64,000 nucleotides of DNA from DASWJQ01 sp964517315 (GCA_964517315.1 CAZFCJ010000001.1:1-64000), one strand, 5' to 3'. Shown: positions 16,770 to 26,741, counted from the first letter of the stretch. Numbers and translations are program-made. The notes: generated from the sequence alone by a model not told the origin.

Positions 16770-17579
16770 GTGGAACCCAAATTCGGACAATTCGACAGTG
16801 AGTTTCGAGCGGGCTCAGGAAGCGATAGGCTCACACCGTGGACTGGCCTGCGAACCTACCTCAACCGACAGGCGTCCAGTGTATTTCGTTACATCCTCGA
16901 GCAGATCATACAAATGGCGTTTGGCTGGATTCCTACGCCCGTCGGCATGGCGCTGCGGTCCGTCGCCTACCGTATGATTCTTCGAATGGATGGTTGGGCC
17001 GCGATCGATAAAGGTGTTCGATTGGCTTACTGCGATGGAATCCACCTTGGCCACGGCAGCTACGTGGATCAAGGTGCCTATCTCCACGCCACACCGAACG
17101 GCATCCGTATTGGCCCTCGATCGATCGTCATGCATGGCGCCGTGCTTCACGTGTACAACTTCCGGTCGATCCCGCAAGCTTGCATTTCCATCGGCGAAGA
17201 CAGCTTGATCGGGGAATACAGCGTCATTCGCGGTCAGGGTGGCGTCCATATAGGGGATCGGGTGTATACCTCACCGTTTGTACAAATCATCGCCGTAAAC
17301 CATGTGTTCGATGACCCTGGGCAGCCTTTTGTGGAGCAGGGGATTACCGCTGAGGGCATCACGATCGAGGACGATGTATGGCTGGGATCAGGTGCAGTCG
17401 TAACCGATGGCGTGACCGTGGGGCGCGGAAGTGTGATCGCCGCTGGGGCCGTGGTGACCAAAGACGTAGCGCCGAGGACCGTGGTGGCCGGGGTCCCCGC
17501 CAAGGTCGTGAAGTATATTGGGGTAGAGGCTGGGCCGCCAGCCGATCGCAGCGTCTATTACAGAGAACTGGGAGGGTAG
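16770..17579 (+). CDS. Left-handed beta-helix acyltransferase (hexapeptide repeat)
   Basis: The 269-residue protein has a helical N-terminal part of about 80 residues with a hydrophobic segment, then about ten hexapeptide-repeat turns typical of sugar O- or N-acetyltransferases (CISIGEDSLIGEYSVI, GVHIGDRVYTSPFVQI, ITIEDDVWLGSGAVV). The catalytic His is likely that in IIAVNHVFDDP. The C-terminal cap VVAGVPAKVV is standard. It probably transfers an acetyl group to a sugar or a lipid-linked intermediate in the locus. The start is GTG 16770, preceded by GGCGGAG. Confidence 0.88.
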   Translation: MEPKFGQFDSEFRAGSGSDRLTPWTGLRTYLNRQASSVFRYILEQIIQMAFGWIPTPVGMALRSVAYRMILRMDGWAAIDKGVRLAYCDGIHLGHGSYVDQGAYLHATPNGIRIGPRSIVMHGAVLHVYNFRSIPQACISIGEDSLIGEYSVIRGQGGVHIGDRVYTSPFVQIIAVNHVFDDPGQPFVEQGITAEGITIEDDVWLGSGAVVTDGVTVGRGSVIAAGAVVTKDVAPRTVVAGVPAKVVKYIGVEAGPPADRSVYYRELGG

Positions 17580-17584
17580 CTGCC

Positions 17585-18778
17585 ATGAGTAAACTGTCGG
17601 TGGTCATCCCGGCCCTGAACGAAGAACGAGGAATTCGCCAGATCGTCGAGCGAGTGCTGGCCGTGGAGGAACCGCTGAGGCATGCGGGTGTGGACGGCTT
17701 GGAGCTTTTGGTCGTGGACGATGGGTCGACGGACCGCACGGCCGAGATCGTGCAAGCGATCGAGGGCGTGAACCTGGTCAGCCATCCGAGAAACCTGGGC
17801 TACGGAGCAGCGCTGAAGAGCGGGTTTGCACAAGCCAGTGGAGACCTCATCGGATTTCTCGATGCCGATGGCACCTATCCGCCAGAGCACTTTCCTCAGT
17901 TATGCGAGCGGGCGCTGAACGGAGCCGATCTGGTCATTGGGTCGCGCATGGCAGGGGCCGACAGCTCCATGCCGCTCACAAGACGGATCGGAAACCTTTT
18001 CTTTGCGATTCTGCTCAGCCTTGTCGGCCGGCAGAAAGTCAGCGACAGTGCCAGCGGTATGCGGATTTTCAAGCGCGAGATCCTCGATCGGATTTATCCG
18101 CTTCCCGACGGGTTGAACCTGACGCCTGTGATGAGCACTCGCGCCATCCATGAAGGCGTACGGATGGAGGAGGTTCCGATCCCCTACAGCGAGCGAGTCG
18201 GGAGATCCAAACTCTCGATTGTGCGCGATGGGTCGCTGTTCCTGCGCTCCATGATTTGGACAGTTCTGACGTACAATCCGGTGAGGATTTTCGGGCTGCT
18301 CGGTTTGGCCGGCGTCGGGCTCGCCGGGCTGGTCGGCCTGGGATTAATCTTGGCGCGACTGCAAGGGATCACGTCGCTGGGCCCCCTGGGCGTGGCCGCG
18401 GTGTACGCAGCGTTAATCGCAGCCGTAATGGGCATCAGCCTATTCTCGCTGGGGACTACATTTAATTACCTCGTGTCCTTGTTCTACAAGCGGCCGGTGC
18501 GGCAGGGACTTTTTGGCCGCCCGATCTTCACACCACCGCTTGATCACCATTTCGGTTGGATCGGGTTGCTGTCGATGGTTCTGGGGATCGGACTGGCGGC
18601 CACAAGCCTCGCGCTGGGCGTCGGGGGATGGGAGATCGGTCGCATTTGGCTGTACCTCCTGGGCAGCGCGCTGATGATTCTGGTGGGGATCCAGCTCATC
18701 ACGTCCTGGTTGCTGGTCAGGGTGCTGGACGAGATTTCGCAGCGCGAGGTTATGATCAAGGAAATTGCAAATGCATGA
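17585..18778 (+). CDS. Glycosyltransferase family 2, polyprenyl-phosphate type, membrane-anchored
   Basis: The 397-residue protein has a GT-A domain at 1-230 (LSVVIPALNEERGI, LLVVDDGSTDRT, HPRNLGYGAALKSGF, GFLDADGTYPPEHF with the DxD motif) and about four membrane helices at 235-385. This is the layout of dolichol- or undecaprenyl-phosphate hexosyltransferases such as DPM1/GtrB-like proteins. These place a sugar from a nucleotide donor on a polyprenyl phosphate at the inner membrane face. GGGAGG lies 8-14 bases before ATG 17585. A polyprenyl-phosphate sugar would be the donor for the GT39-type enzyme encoded at 46737. Confidence 0.88.
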   Translation: MSKLSVVIPALNEERGIRQIVERVLAVEEPLRHAGVDGLELLVVDDGSTDRTAEIVQAIEGVNLVSHPRNLGYGAALKSGFAQASGDLIGFLDADGTYPPEHFPQLCERALNGADLVIGSRMAGADSSMPLTRRIGNLFFAILLSLVGRQKVSDSASGMRIFKREILDRIYPLPDGLNLTPVMSTRAIHEGVRMEEVPIPYSERVGRSKLSIVRDGSLFLRSMIWTVLTYNPVRIFGLLGLAGVGLAGLVGLGLILARLQGITSLGPLGVAAVYAALIAAVMGISLFSLGTTFNYLVSLFYKRPVRQGLFGRPIFTPPLDHHFGWIGLLSMVLGIGLAATSLALGVGGWEIGRIWLYLLGSALMILVGIQLITSWLLVRVLDEISQREVMIKEIANA

Positions 18779-18816
18779 AGATGGCGTCGGATTCGAACGC
18801 TGGAGAGGTGGAGATG

Positions 18817-20487
18817 ATGAGTAGGAAAAAGAACGATCCTATCCGTGACAATCTGGGCAGCCGGCGGATCCCGAAAGTGCGGATGGCCGATTTTCCCAAT
18901 GCAGATGACATCGTTCAAAAGGGACTGCTCGAAGCCAAGCGCACCGAGGAGATGGTGGATGTTATGCTCGTCAACCCACCGACCCCCGATGGAGACTATT
19001 GGATACGGACGCAACATCGTGTCGGAAGGCGCACGCGGGAGAATATGGTTTGGCCTCAGGTGGAACTGGCCCAGCTGGCGGCGATGGTCCACCCGACGTA
19101 TTCCGTCAAAGTGGTGGACGCCAACGCCGAGCGGATGGGCTGGGGCGAATTGAGCGAGCTGCTCGACAGGTACAAGCCTCGTTATTACGTGACCCATGTG
19201 ACGGCTCCGACTCTGGAGAACGACATGTACGGTTGCTTTCTCGCCAGGGCGCGGGGGTCCACAACCATCGGTTTTGGAACCCATGTCACTCCGATTCCGC
19301 GCGAGACGATGCGTCCCTATCCCGCCCTCGATTACGCTTTGGTGGGTGAGCCGGACCTGACGATGAGGGATCTGATCGATCATCTGGAAGGCAACACAGA
19401 AAAGAGACCGGCCGACATACAACGCATGTTTGAAAAAGAGGAAGGATACGAAACCTCTACAGGTGAAAACGGGGAAGTCGATCTGGGCGGTATCCGTGGT
19501 CTGGCCTGGAGGCGGGACGAAGAGGTCGTCGTTAACCTGCCGCGACCGTTCATCGCCGACCTTGATGATATGCCGATGCCGATGCATGATCTGCTCCCGC
19601 TGGAAAAATATCGGATGCCGCTCATCAAGGGGCCTTTCACGTTCATTTTGACCAGTCGCGGCTGTCCAGCCGGCTGCACCTACTGCATCAAACATGTCAG
19701 CTATCAGTATTCGGCGCGGCTCCGGTCCCCCGAGCTCTTGATGGAGGAAATGTGGGGCCTCAAAGAGCGGGGAATCAACAATATTCACATGTACGCGGAC
19801 CTGTTCACAGTCCACCGCGATCAGGTGATGGAGCTTTGTCAGCGCATGATTGACGAAGAGATCAATATCAAGTGGACGTGCAACAGCCGGGTGGACTTCG
19901 TCGATGAAGAGATGCTGCATCTGATGTCCGAAGCCGGAAACTGGCTGATATCCTGGGGGATCGAGAGCGGAAGCGAGCAGATCCTGAAGCACGCGCGCAA
20001 GGGAGCGTATCCGGAGAAAGCCAGGCGGTCACTTCGATGGGCGAAGGAGGCAGGGATCAAGAACTGGGGCTACTTCATCATCGGGCTCCCGGGTGAGACG
20101 GAGGAGACGATCCGAGAGACGATTGACTTCTCCAAGGAACTGCCGCTGGATATCGCGCTGTTCCATGTCGCGGCGCCCTATCCGGGCACCCCGTTCTTCT
20201 TTGAAGTGGTCGAGAATGAGTGGTTCCGGGAGGGCACGCGGTGGGAGCAGGTGGATATGGACCAGGGTACCGTCCTTGATTATCCCAATCTGTCGGCCGA
20301 GGACCTCCTCTACTGGCAGAGGCGGGCATTCCGTGAGTGGGCGTTCCGCCCCGGCCCGGTCCTCACCTACATCAAGATGCTCTTCTCCGACCCCTCGACG
20401 GTCAAGTCTGCCTTGGACGTAGGCCTCCAGCATCTCAGTTGGGCTTCGACCGAGTCGGGACTGCCGGTCTTGTCGGCGGAGACCTGA
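18817..20487 (+). CDS. B12-binding-domain radical SAM protein
   Basis: The 556-residue protein has an N-terminal cobalamin-binding-like Rossmann region (MLVNPPTPDGDYW to about residue 200). A radical SAM domain follows with the 4Fe-4S motif C283-P-A-G-C287-T-Y-C290, then a GIESGSEQIL strand and GYFIIGLPGETEETI. These are the usual markers of B12-dependent radical SAM methyltransferases and related enzymes of natural-product, tetrapyrrole and lipid pathways. The start is placed at ATG 18817 after GGAGAGG; ATG 18814 and 18781 are in frame. Its substrate is unknown. In clorobiocin-type pathways a relative methylates a pyrrole carboxyl group, which is of interest given the cassette at 33.2-37.4 kb. 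Confidence 0.85.
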   Translation: MSRKKNDPIRDNLGSRRIPKVRMADFPNADDIVQKGLLEAKRTEEMVDVMLVNPPTPDGDYWIRTQHRVGRRTRENMVWPQVELAQLAAMVHPTYSVKVVDANAERMGWGELSELLDRYKPRYYVTHVTAPTLENDMYGCFLARARGSTTIGFGTHVTPIPRETMRPYPALDYALVGEPDLTMRDLIDHLEGNTEKRPADIQRMFEKEEGYETSTGENGEVDLGGIRGLAWRRDEEVVVNLPRPFIADLDDMPMPMHDLLPLEKYRMPLIKGPFTFILTSRGCPAGCTYCIKHVSYQYSARLRSPELLMEEMWGLKERGINNIHMYADLFTVHRDQVMELCQRMIDEEINIKWTCNSRVDFVDEEMLHLMSEAGNWLISWGIESGSEQILKHARKGAYPEKARRSLRWAKEAGIKNWGYFIIGLPGETEETIRETIDFSKELPLDIALFHVAAPYPGTPFFFEVVENEWFREGTRWEQVDMDQGTVLDYPNLSAEDLLYWQRRAFREWAFRPGPVLTYIKMLFSDPSTVKSALDVGLQHLSWASTESGLPVLSAET

Positions 20488-20563
20488 GCGCCCTATTACC
20501 GGGCGGATACAAACTTAAGAATAGTCCCTCCACGGAAACATCCAACCGCAGAGCGGTTTCGCG

Positions 20564-22168
20564 GTGAGACTCCGTCGACTGATTCAGCTCGCGATCCTTC
20601 TGCTGATCCTGATGGCCACGGTCGGCGTATGGTCAACCCATGACGCGCGGTCAGGCATAACCCGCTGGTTGCTGTTCTGCCTATCTGCATGGGCCTTCCT
20701 TTTAATAAGTCAGGGAGGAAGACGTGCTCGACGGTATGCCGTTCGGGGGTTGGCTCTGCTGGGCGTGCTCGTCGCTTCGGGGACGTTGTTGCTGAGGGCG
20801 ATTTCCCCGCTGCTGGCCGATTACGGGTTGTGGGTTCCCCAGCACATCTGGCGGATGGCCGCCTGGTTCGAGGTCGAATTTCCTCCCGGGCTGATCGTGC
20901 TGACGCTTCCATTTTCGATCTTGGAATGGTGGGGCGCGTCCAGGAGTTCAGCTCGCCAAACGGCTCACTTTTGGCTGGCCGGCATCCTGCTGGCTCTCTG
21001 CGCGATTGTGATTTCAGGCTCGTTGGCGTCGCTGTTGGTCCTGCTCTCGGTTTCGGCCTTGATTGCTGTTTGGTTTCTTTCAGCCAGCATCGCGGCCCAT
21101 TCACCTTGGAATCGGGGATTGGCCGCAGCGGTCACCACGGCGGGGTTGAGTGCCATCGCCGCCTCGGTCTGGGCGTTCACAGGACCGCCAATCCGAGAGC
21201 TCTTTGCCACGGAAGCCGTTGCCAGCCGGCTTGAACTGGCCGCTCAGTCGGCCCGCCTTGTGGGAGACTACGCGCTTGTCGGTGGGGGATTGGGGTCCAT
21301 CCCGGGGCTTTACGCCCATTACATCCGCGGGCTGCCGGTATTTTTTGTTCCCCACAGCGAAAATCTCTATTTGAACGTCGCCCTCGAACTCGGGTTGGTC
21401 GGTCTGATCGCGTTTCTCATCCTCATGGCGGCCAGCGCACTTTCGCTTCTCCGGTCCTCGAAACTGGCTTCACGGGGGCGAGATGGGTCCGAGCAGGTTG
21501 CGGCGGCGTCTCTTCTCGCCGTCGTCATCCTGGGGCTCCAGGGTTTGATCGGCGATCCGTTCTATGTCAGTTTCGCGCTGCCCCTCGTGTTCGTGATCCC
21601 GGGCGTGGCAGCCTCCATGGAGGTACAGCGACAAGAAAAGAGAATTTCCGTCCCTCGACCTATGGTGGCTCTTGCGGCGCTCATGCTCTTGTTCGGGGTA
21701 GTCTTCCATCGACAGACGCTGGCCGCGACTTGGATCTCGAACCTGGCTGCGATTGATATGGCCAAAGTGGAGCTGAAGGATTGGCCGAACGGGCGATGGT
21801 CGGACGGAAGCCGGGCCTCGAAATTGAGAGGTGCCCAGAGGCGCTTGGAACAAGCAAGGTGGTTCCAACCCGCGGACCGGACTGCCCTGCACCGACTGGG
21901 CCTGATCGAAATGGAGCGCCGAAACTATGAGAGAGCTGCCGAGTTCCTGGATGAGGCGCACAGGATAGATCCGGGACATAGGGGCATTCAGAAGGCGCTC
22001 GCTTACAGCCTTGTCTGGACAGGGGACTACGCTGCGGCCTATGAAATCCTTCGTGCGATCCCCGAAGCCGAAAGTGATCTAAGAAGCTACGAAGGATGGT
22101 GGCGAGCGCGGGGCAGACCCGACCTCGCTATGTATTCTGCTGAAATGCTGAGCTTGTTGGTCGAATGA
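20564..22168 (+). CDS. O-antigen ligase/polymerase-like membrane protein with TPR tail
   Basis: The 534-residue protein has about ten hydrophobic helices. A large extracytoplasmic loop contains the Wzy_C signature (FVPHSENLYLNVALELGLVGLI), where the His-Ser-Glu-Asn cluster is typical of WaaL/Wzy-like enzymes. The last 130 residues form a soluble TPR-like part (RTALHRLGLIEMERRNYERAAEFL). Such proteins polymerise or ligate lipid-linked glycans at the outer face of the membrane. In a locus that also has an ABC glycan exporter it may ligate the product to a carrier. The GTG start at 20564 lacks a strong ribosome site. Confidence 0.85.
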   Translation: MRLRRLIQLAILLLILMATVGVWSTHDARSGITRWLLFCLSAWAFLLISQGGRRARRYAVRGLALLGVLVASGTLLLRAISPLLADYGLWVPQHIWRMAAWFEVEFPPGLIVLTLPFSILEWWGASRSSARQTAHFWLAGILLALCAIVISGSLASLLVLLSVSALIAVWFLSASIAAHSPWNRGLAAAVTTAGLSAIAASVWAFTGPPIRELFATEAVASRLELAAQSARLVGDYALVGGGLGSIPGLYAHYIRGLPVFFVPHSENLYLNVALELGLVGLIAFLILMAASALSLLRSSKLASRGRDGSEQVAAASLLAVVILGLQGLIGDPFYVSFALPLVFVIPGVAASMEVQRQEKRISVPRPMVALAALMLLFGVVFHRQTLAATWISNLAAIDMAKVELKDWPNGRWSDGSRASKLRGAQRRLEQARWFQPADRTALHRLGLIEMERRNYERAAEFLDEAHRIDPGHRGIQKALAYSLVWTGDYAAAYEILRAIPEAESDLRSYEGWWRARGRPDLAMYSAEMLSLLVE

Positions 22169-22217
22169 GGGCATTCGTTTCGAGAACGTTTCATCGCCAA
22201 TCGTGAAAGGAATTGAA

Positions 22218-23942
22218 TTGACTACGAGGACCGCCTCACTGATCTCGCCCTATGGAGGGGAGCTGGTCGATCTGCAATCTGATCCTGCAGAAGTTGAGGA
22301 CTTGAAGAGCTACGCTGTCCGGCTGCCATCGATTCAGGTTTCTCCGCGTACAGTTTGTGACTTAGAAATGCTGGCCGTGGGCGGGTTCTCCCCCCTTTCG
22401 AAATTCATGGGCGCTCAAGACTATCATCGTGTGATCCATGAGATGCGCCTCCAGGATGGGCACATCTTTCCAGTACCGGTGACGCTGCCCGTAAGCAAGG
22501 ATGTGGGTTTATCTCTCGATTCAGAGATCGCCCTCCGGGATTCCGGCAACAATCTGCTCGCAGTCATGCGGGTGGAAGAGATATTTGAGTGGGATCTCAT
22601 AGACGAGAGCGAGCTGGTGTTTGGCACTTCGGATCCTCGACATCCATTGGTCGCTGAAATGCACCGCTGGGGGAAACTTAACATCTCCGGCCGATTGAAA
22701 CTCGTCGATTTGCCGGTTCATAACGATCACAGATCGTTGCGATTGAACCCCCGGGCGACTCGAGCACAGCTGAGGTCAATGGGGCGGGCTGACGTGGTCG
22801 CGTTTCAAACGCGCAACCCCCTGCATCGAGTCCACGAGGAGATGACTAGACGAGCGAGCGAACAGGTTGGGGGGACGCTTCTTCTCCATCCCGTGGTCGG
22901 GATGACCAAGCCGGGGGACATCGATCATTTCACACGAGTGAGGACTTACAAGGCGTTAGCCGAGCGATACTACGAGCCGGGTCAGGTCTTGCTCGCGCTG
23001 CTCCCGCTCGCGATGCGGCTCGCCGGTCCCCGAGAGGCGCTTTGGCACGCGGTGATCCGGCGGAACTACGGGGCAAATCACCTTATCGTGGGTCGGAACC
23101 ATGCCAGCCCCGGCGAGGATTCATCCGGCCAGCCCTTTTACGGTCCATATGAAGCCCAGCGCCTCGTGGAGCGCTTCAGTGACGAGCTAGGCGTCGGAGT
23201 GATCCCTTTCCATGAGCTCGTGTATCTCCCGGAACAGGACACATACGTCGAGGCCTCGCGTGTCCCGGAAGAGGCGTTGACCACCTCGATCTCCGGAACC
23301 CAAGTTCGTGAAGACTACCTCAGCAATGGGCGACCGCTTCCCAACTGGTTCACTCGGCCCGAGGTAGCGGAAATTCTCGCCGAGGCCTATCCGCCACGCC
23401 ATAAGCAAGGGGTGTGCATCTGGTTCACCGGGTTGAGCGGTTCGGGAAAGTCAACAACGGCACAGATTCTGACGACGCTCATTCAAGAGAAGGGCCGCCA
23501 GGTCACCTTGCTAGACGGTGATGTGGTCCGCACCCACCTCTCCAAAGGGTTGGGCTTCAGCAAAGAGGACCGGGATACCAATATCCGAAGAATTGGGTAC
23601 GTTGCGTCGGAAATCGTTCGCCACGGTGGGGTGGTCATCTGTTCGGCTATTAGTCCGTATCGAGCGGCACGCAATGACGTTCGCGGCATGGTGGGAAACG
23701 ATCACTTCATTGAAATCTACGTCGATACCCCGCTCGAGGTGTGTGAAGCGCGGGATACAAAAGGTCTGTACGCCAAAGCGCGGCGTGGAGAGATTGAGGG
23801 TTTCACAGGGATCGACGACCCGTATGAGGTCCCGGAGAATCCAGAGTGCAGAATTGAGACTGTGGACCGATCAGCTTTGGAGAATTCCAGCTTGCTCATC
23901 GATTTGTTGACGGAGCAAGGCTTCCTTCGCTCGGATTTCTAG
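22218..23942 (+). CDS. sat-cysC fusion: Bifunctional sulfate adenylyltransferase / adenylylsulfate kinase (PAPS synthase)
   Basis: Residues 1-385 are ATP sulfurylase: QTRNPLHRVHE, GRNHASPGEDSSG and SISGTQVREDYL are all present. Residues 395-574 are APS kinase: P-loop GLSGSGKS at 405-412, LDGDVVRTHLSKGLGFSKEDR, and the substrate segment GLYAKARRGEIEGFTGIDDPYE. Together they turn sulfate and ATP into PAPS. No PAPS reductase or sulfite reductase is in the window, but two PAPS-dependent sulfotransferases are (42636 and 45772), so the enzyme most likely feeds sulfation of the glycan. TTG 22218 has AAAGGA at a good distance; the in-frame GTG 22203 lacks a site, so the first five residues are uncertain. 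Confidence 0.95.
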   Translation: MTTRTASLISPYGGELVDLQSDPAEVEDLKSYAVRLPSIQVSPRTVCDLEMLAVGGFSPLSKFMGAQDYHRVIHEMRLQDGHIFPVPVTLPVSKDVGLSLDSEIALRDSGNNLLAVMRVEEIFEWDLIDESELVFGTSDPRHPLVAEMHRWGKLNISGRLKLVDLPVHNDHRSLRLNPRATRAQLRSMGRADVVAFQTRNPLHRVHEEMTRRASEQVGGTLLLHPVVGMTKPGDIDHFTRVRTYKALAERYYEPGQVLLALLPLAMRLAGPREALWHAVIRRNYGANHLIVGRNHASPGEDSSGQPFYGPYEAQRLVERFSDELGVGVIPFHELVYLPEQDTYVEASRVPEEALTTSISGTQVREDYLSNGRPLPNWFTRPEVAEILAEAYPPRHKQGVCIWFTGLSGSGKSTTAQILTTLIQEKGRQVTLLDGDVVRTHLSKGLGFSKEDRDTNIRRIGYVASEIVRHGGVVICSAISPYRAARNDVRGMVGNDHFIEIYVDTPLEVCEARDTKGLYAKARRGEIEGFTGIDDPYEVPENPECRIETVDRSALENSSLLIDLLTEQGFLRSDF

Positions 23943-24046
23943 GGCGGGCGGCGATGCCGACGGCCGGTCAATCAACATAAGTCTAAGCGAACATCATCAC
24001 TCCCCGGCCTTGTGTGGTGAACGTGGGCGACCAGAGGAAAAGGAAC

Positions 24047-25531
24047 ATGAATGTCTTAATCGCAGGAACTGGATATGTCGGATTGACCACGGGCGTTGCC
24101 TTAGCCTATCTGGGACACAACGTGACGGGCCTCGACCCCGATGAAACGAAGATTCGCAAGCTGTGGCGGGGCCAAATGCCGGTCTACGAGCCGGGGCTGC
24201 GTGAAATGGCGCGGCTGGCGAACTCGAAGCTGCGTTTCGTCATGGCTTATTCGGAAGTCGATTTTGACGATCTCGATGTCGTTTTTATTGCCGTGGGAAC
24301 CCCACCGAATCAGGATGGAAGTCCCGATCTCAGGTATCTTCAGTCGGCCGCCCAGTCGATCGGCGGGCATTTGGGCGAAGGTTTCACCGTGATCGTCAAC
24401 AAATCCACCGTGCCGATTGGCAGCGGCAACTGGGTTGAAGCGCTGATTCGGGAGGCGTATGAATCACGCAACGGCCATGGGCCGGATGGCCGCTTCGCGG
24501 TCGCTTCCAACCCGGAGTTTCTGCGCGAGGGATCCGCGATCCGTGACACCCTTTATCCAGACCGGATCGTGCTCGGCGCGGAGAACCCTGAAGCCGTCGA
24601 CGTGCTGACCAATCTTTACCGGCCGATCCTCAATCAAGATTTCACGCCGCCGGAGTTTTTGCCGCGACCGGAGGGGTTGGTCGCCGTGCCGCTGGTGACC
24701 ACCGACATCGCCTCCGCGGAATTGGTCAAGTACGCGGCCAATGCGTTCCTGGCGCTGAAAATTAGTTACATCAATGAGATCGCCCAGCTGGCCGAGCGGG
24801 TGGGCGCTGACGTATCGCAGATCGCGCGCGGAATCGGGTTGGACGACAGGATCGGGTCGCGTTTCCTAAATGCTGGTATCGGTTGGGGGGGCAGCTGCTT
24901 CGGCAAGGACACCGCGGCGCTGATCAACACGTCTCAAGAGTACGGCCTGGATATGCCCATCGTCAAAGCCGCCCGCGAAGTCAACTATCGTCAGCGGTCC
25001 TGGGTCGTTGATAAATTGCTGCAGCAGCTCCAGTTGCTCAAGGGTCGAACCGTATGTTTGTTGGGATTATCATTTAAACCACACACGGATGATCTTCGCG
25101 ATGCCCCATCCCTTGACATTGCCCGCCTGCTGCTCCACCGAGGTGTGCGGGTCCATGCATACGACCCGGTCGCCAGCGATCGCGTCCGGGAAGCGATGCC
25201 GGAACTGCAGCTGAACACATTCGAGGATCCGGTTGCTGCCGCTAAGGGAGCGGATGCCGTGGTCCTGATCACCGAGTGGCCCGAGTTTCGCCAGATCGAT
25301 TGGGAAGAGGTTGCTCGGGTAATGCGGGCCCCACTGATTCTCGACGGGCGCAACTTCCTGCCCGGCGCCCAGCTGGAGCAGCTCGGCTTTCGTTATGTGG
25401 GGGTAGGGCGCGGCAGGACGGCCAGATTATTCAGCGAGAGTTCGGCCAGTTCGGGGCCCACGGCAGGGGAGTTCGGGATGGGTAGAGACGTGGAAAATGA
25501 AGTGCAGCACGTCTCCTCCTCGAGTGAGTAG
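24047..25531 (+). CDS. UDP-glucose/GDP-mannose dehydrogenase family protein
   Basis: The 494-residue protein has the NAD-binding GTGYVGLTTGVALAYLGH motif and the FIAVGTPPNQDG strand. The central VKYAANAFLALKISYINEIA helix, the catalytic Cys284 in GWGGSCFGKD, and the C-terminal GLSFKPHTDDLRDAPS complete the pattern. It performs a four-electron oxidation of a nucleotide hexose to the uronate, most likely UDP-glucose to UDP-glucuronate. The protein is about 40 residues longer than usual, with a Ser-rich acidic tail. AGGAAAAGG precedes ATG 24047. It supplies an acidic sugar to the locus. Confidence 0.92.
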   Translation: MNVLIAGTGYVGLTTGVALAYLGHNVTGLDPDETKIRKLWRGQMPVYEPGLREMARLANSKLRFVMAYSEVDFDDLDVVFIAVGTPPNQDGSPDLRYLQSAAQSIGGHLGEGFTVIVNKSTVPIGSGNWVEALIREAYESRNGHGPDGRFAVASNPEFLREGSAIRDTLYPDRIVLGAENPEAVDVLTNLYRPILNQDFTPPEFLPRPEGLVAVPLVTTDIASAELVKYAANAFLALKISYINEIAQLAERVGADVSQIARGIGLDDRIGSRFLNAGIGWGGSCFGKDTAALINTSQEYGLDMPIVKAAREVNYRQRSWVVDKLLQQLQLLKGRTVCLLGLSFKPHTDDLRDAPSLDIARLLLHRGVRVHAYDPVASDRVREAMPELQLNTFEDPVAAAKGADAVVLITEWPEFRQIDWEEVARVMRAPLILDGRNFLPGAQLEQLGFRYVGVGRGRTARLFSESSASSGPTAGEFGMGRDVENEVQHVSSSSE

Positions 25532-25727
25532 CGCCAGCTCCATCTCAATCTCGCGGAGAAAACGGATCCCGGAACGAAAAATGGGGTTGGACCCGATCTG
25601 GCCGGCCAGTGCAGATCCATGGCCATCGGTCCTTGGAGAACGACTTGATGTTGAGGACCACGGAATGGCCTACGGAAATCGGGATCTGTCGGCCCGCTAG
25701 GGTCACCATTGGGAGGAGAATGTGCAG

Positions 25728-26741
25728 ATGAAGAAGGTGCTGATCACTGGCATTACAGGTCAGGACGGTTCGTATTTAGCGGAACTCTTGTTGGAAAAAG
25801 GTTATGAAGTCCACGGCATGGTCCGCCGTGTCTCACTGGAGGATCCCGCGCACCGGCTCTGGCGACTGAAGAACATCTTGGACGATATTGAGCTGCATCC
25901 CGGCTCGCTCGAGAGCTATGCGAGCATCTTCCGGATGGTCGATCAGGTGCAGCCGGATGAGTGCTATCATCTTGCCGCGCAGAGCTTCGTGGGCTACTCA
26001 TTTGATGATGAATTTTCGACGATCAACACCAATGTCAATGGCACCCATTATGTACTTTCGGCGATCAAGGAGCGAGCATCCCATTGCCGCGTGTACTTCG
26101 CTGGATCCAGCGAGATGTTTGGCCAGGCGCAGGAAGCTCCTCAGGATGAGTCAACACCATTTCATCCTCGTTCGCCGTATGGAATCTCAAAAGTCGTGGG
26201 GTTCCATCTGAGCCGGAATTATCGGGAGGGCTATGGACTGTTCGCCTGTAGTGGGATCTTGTTCAATCACGAGTCCGAACGTCGTGGGCACGAATTTGTG
26301 ACAAAAAAGGTGACCAGCGGAGCAGCACGAATTAAATTGGGATTGCAAGATGAGCTCACGCTTGGCAACCTGGATGCGCGGCGTGACTGGGGGTACTCCC
26401 CTGACTATGTCCGTGCTATGTGGCTCATGCTTCAACAGTCAGAACCGGACGATTACGTCGTGGCGACGGGCTTGTCCCATAGTGTCGAAGAGCTGGTCGA
26501 TACGGCCTTCAGGGCGGTGGGTCTCAATTGGGAGGATTATGTGGTGACCGATCAGGCCCTATACCGGCCAGCCGAGATCACGGAGCTGCGGGGCGATCCT
26601 TCGAAGGCCAGAAGAACGCTCGGTTGGCAGCCAACGGTTGGTTTCGAATCCATGATCCAGAGGATGGTCGAGGACGACTTGCGCCGGATCGGATCGCAGA
26701 ATCCTCAGGTCGCCGTCTCCGTTCCAGAAACAGTTTCGTAG
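25728..26741 (+). CDS. gmd: GDP-mannose 4,6-dehydratase
   Basis: The 337-residue SDR-type protein has the GITGQDGSYLAELLLEKGY nucleotide motif typical of Gmd, HLAAQSFVGYSF, FAGSSEMFG, the Y-G-I-S-K catalytic pair in PRSPYGISK, and NHESERRGHEFVTKKV, which is highly characteristic of Gmd. It makes GDP-4-keto-6-deoxymannose, the precursor of GDP-rhamnose, GDP-fucose and GDP-perosamine. No dedicated reductase was recognised next to it; the DegT aminotransferase at 9015 could in principle act on the keto sugar. GGAGGAG (25712-25718) is well spaced from ATG 25728; GTG 25722 is a less likely start. Confidence 0.93.
   Translation: MKKVLITGITGQDGSYLAELLLEKGYEVHGMVRRVSLEDPAHRLWRLKNILDDIELHPGSLESYASIFRMVDQVQPDECYHLAAQSFVGYSFDDEFSTINTNVNGTHYVLSAIKERASHCRVYFAGSSEMFGQAQEAPQDESTPFHPRSPYGISKVVGFHLSRNYREGYGLFACSGILFNHESERRGHEFVTKKVTSGAARIKLGLQDELTLGNLDARRDWGYSPDYVRAMWLMLQQSEPDDYVVATGLSHSVEELVDTAFRAVGLNWEDYVVTDQALYRPAEITELRGDPSKARRTLGWQPTVGFESMIQRMVEDDLRRIGSQNPQVAVSVPETVS

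Noticed and set aside
18544..19992. 482-codon open frame on the - strand
   Set aside because: It is antisense to the GT2 and radical SAM genes, both of which have clear motifs.
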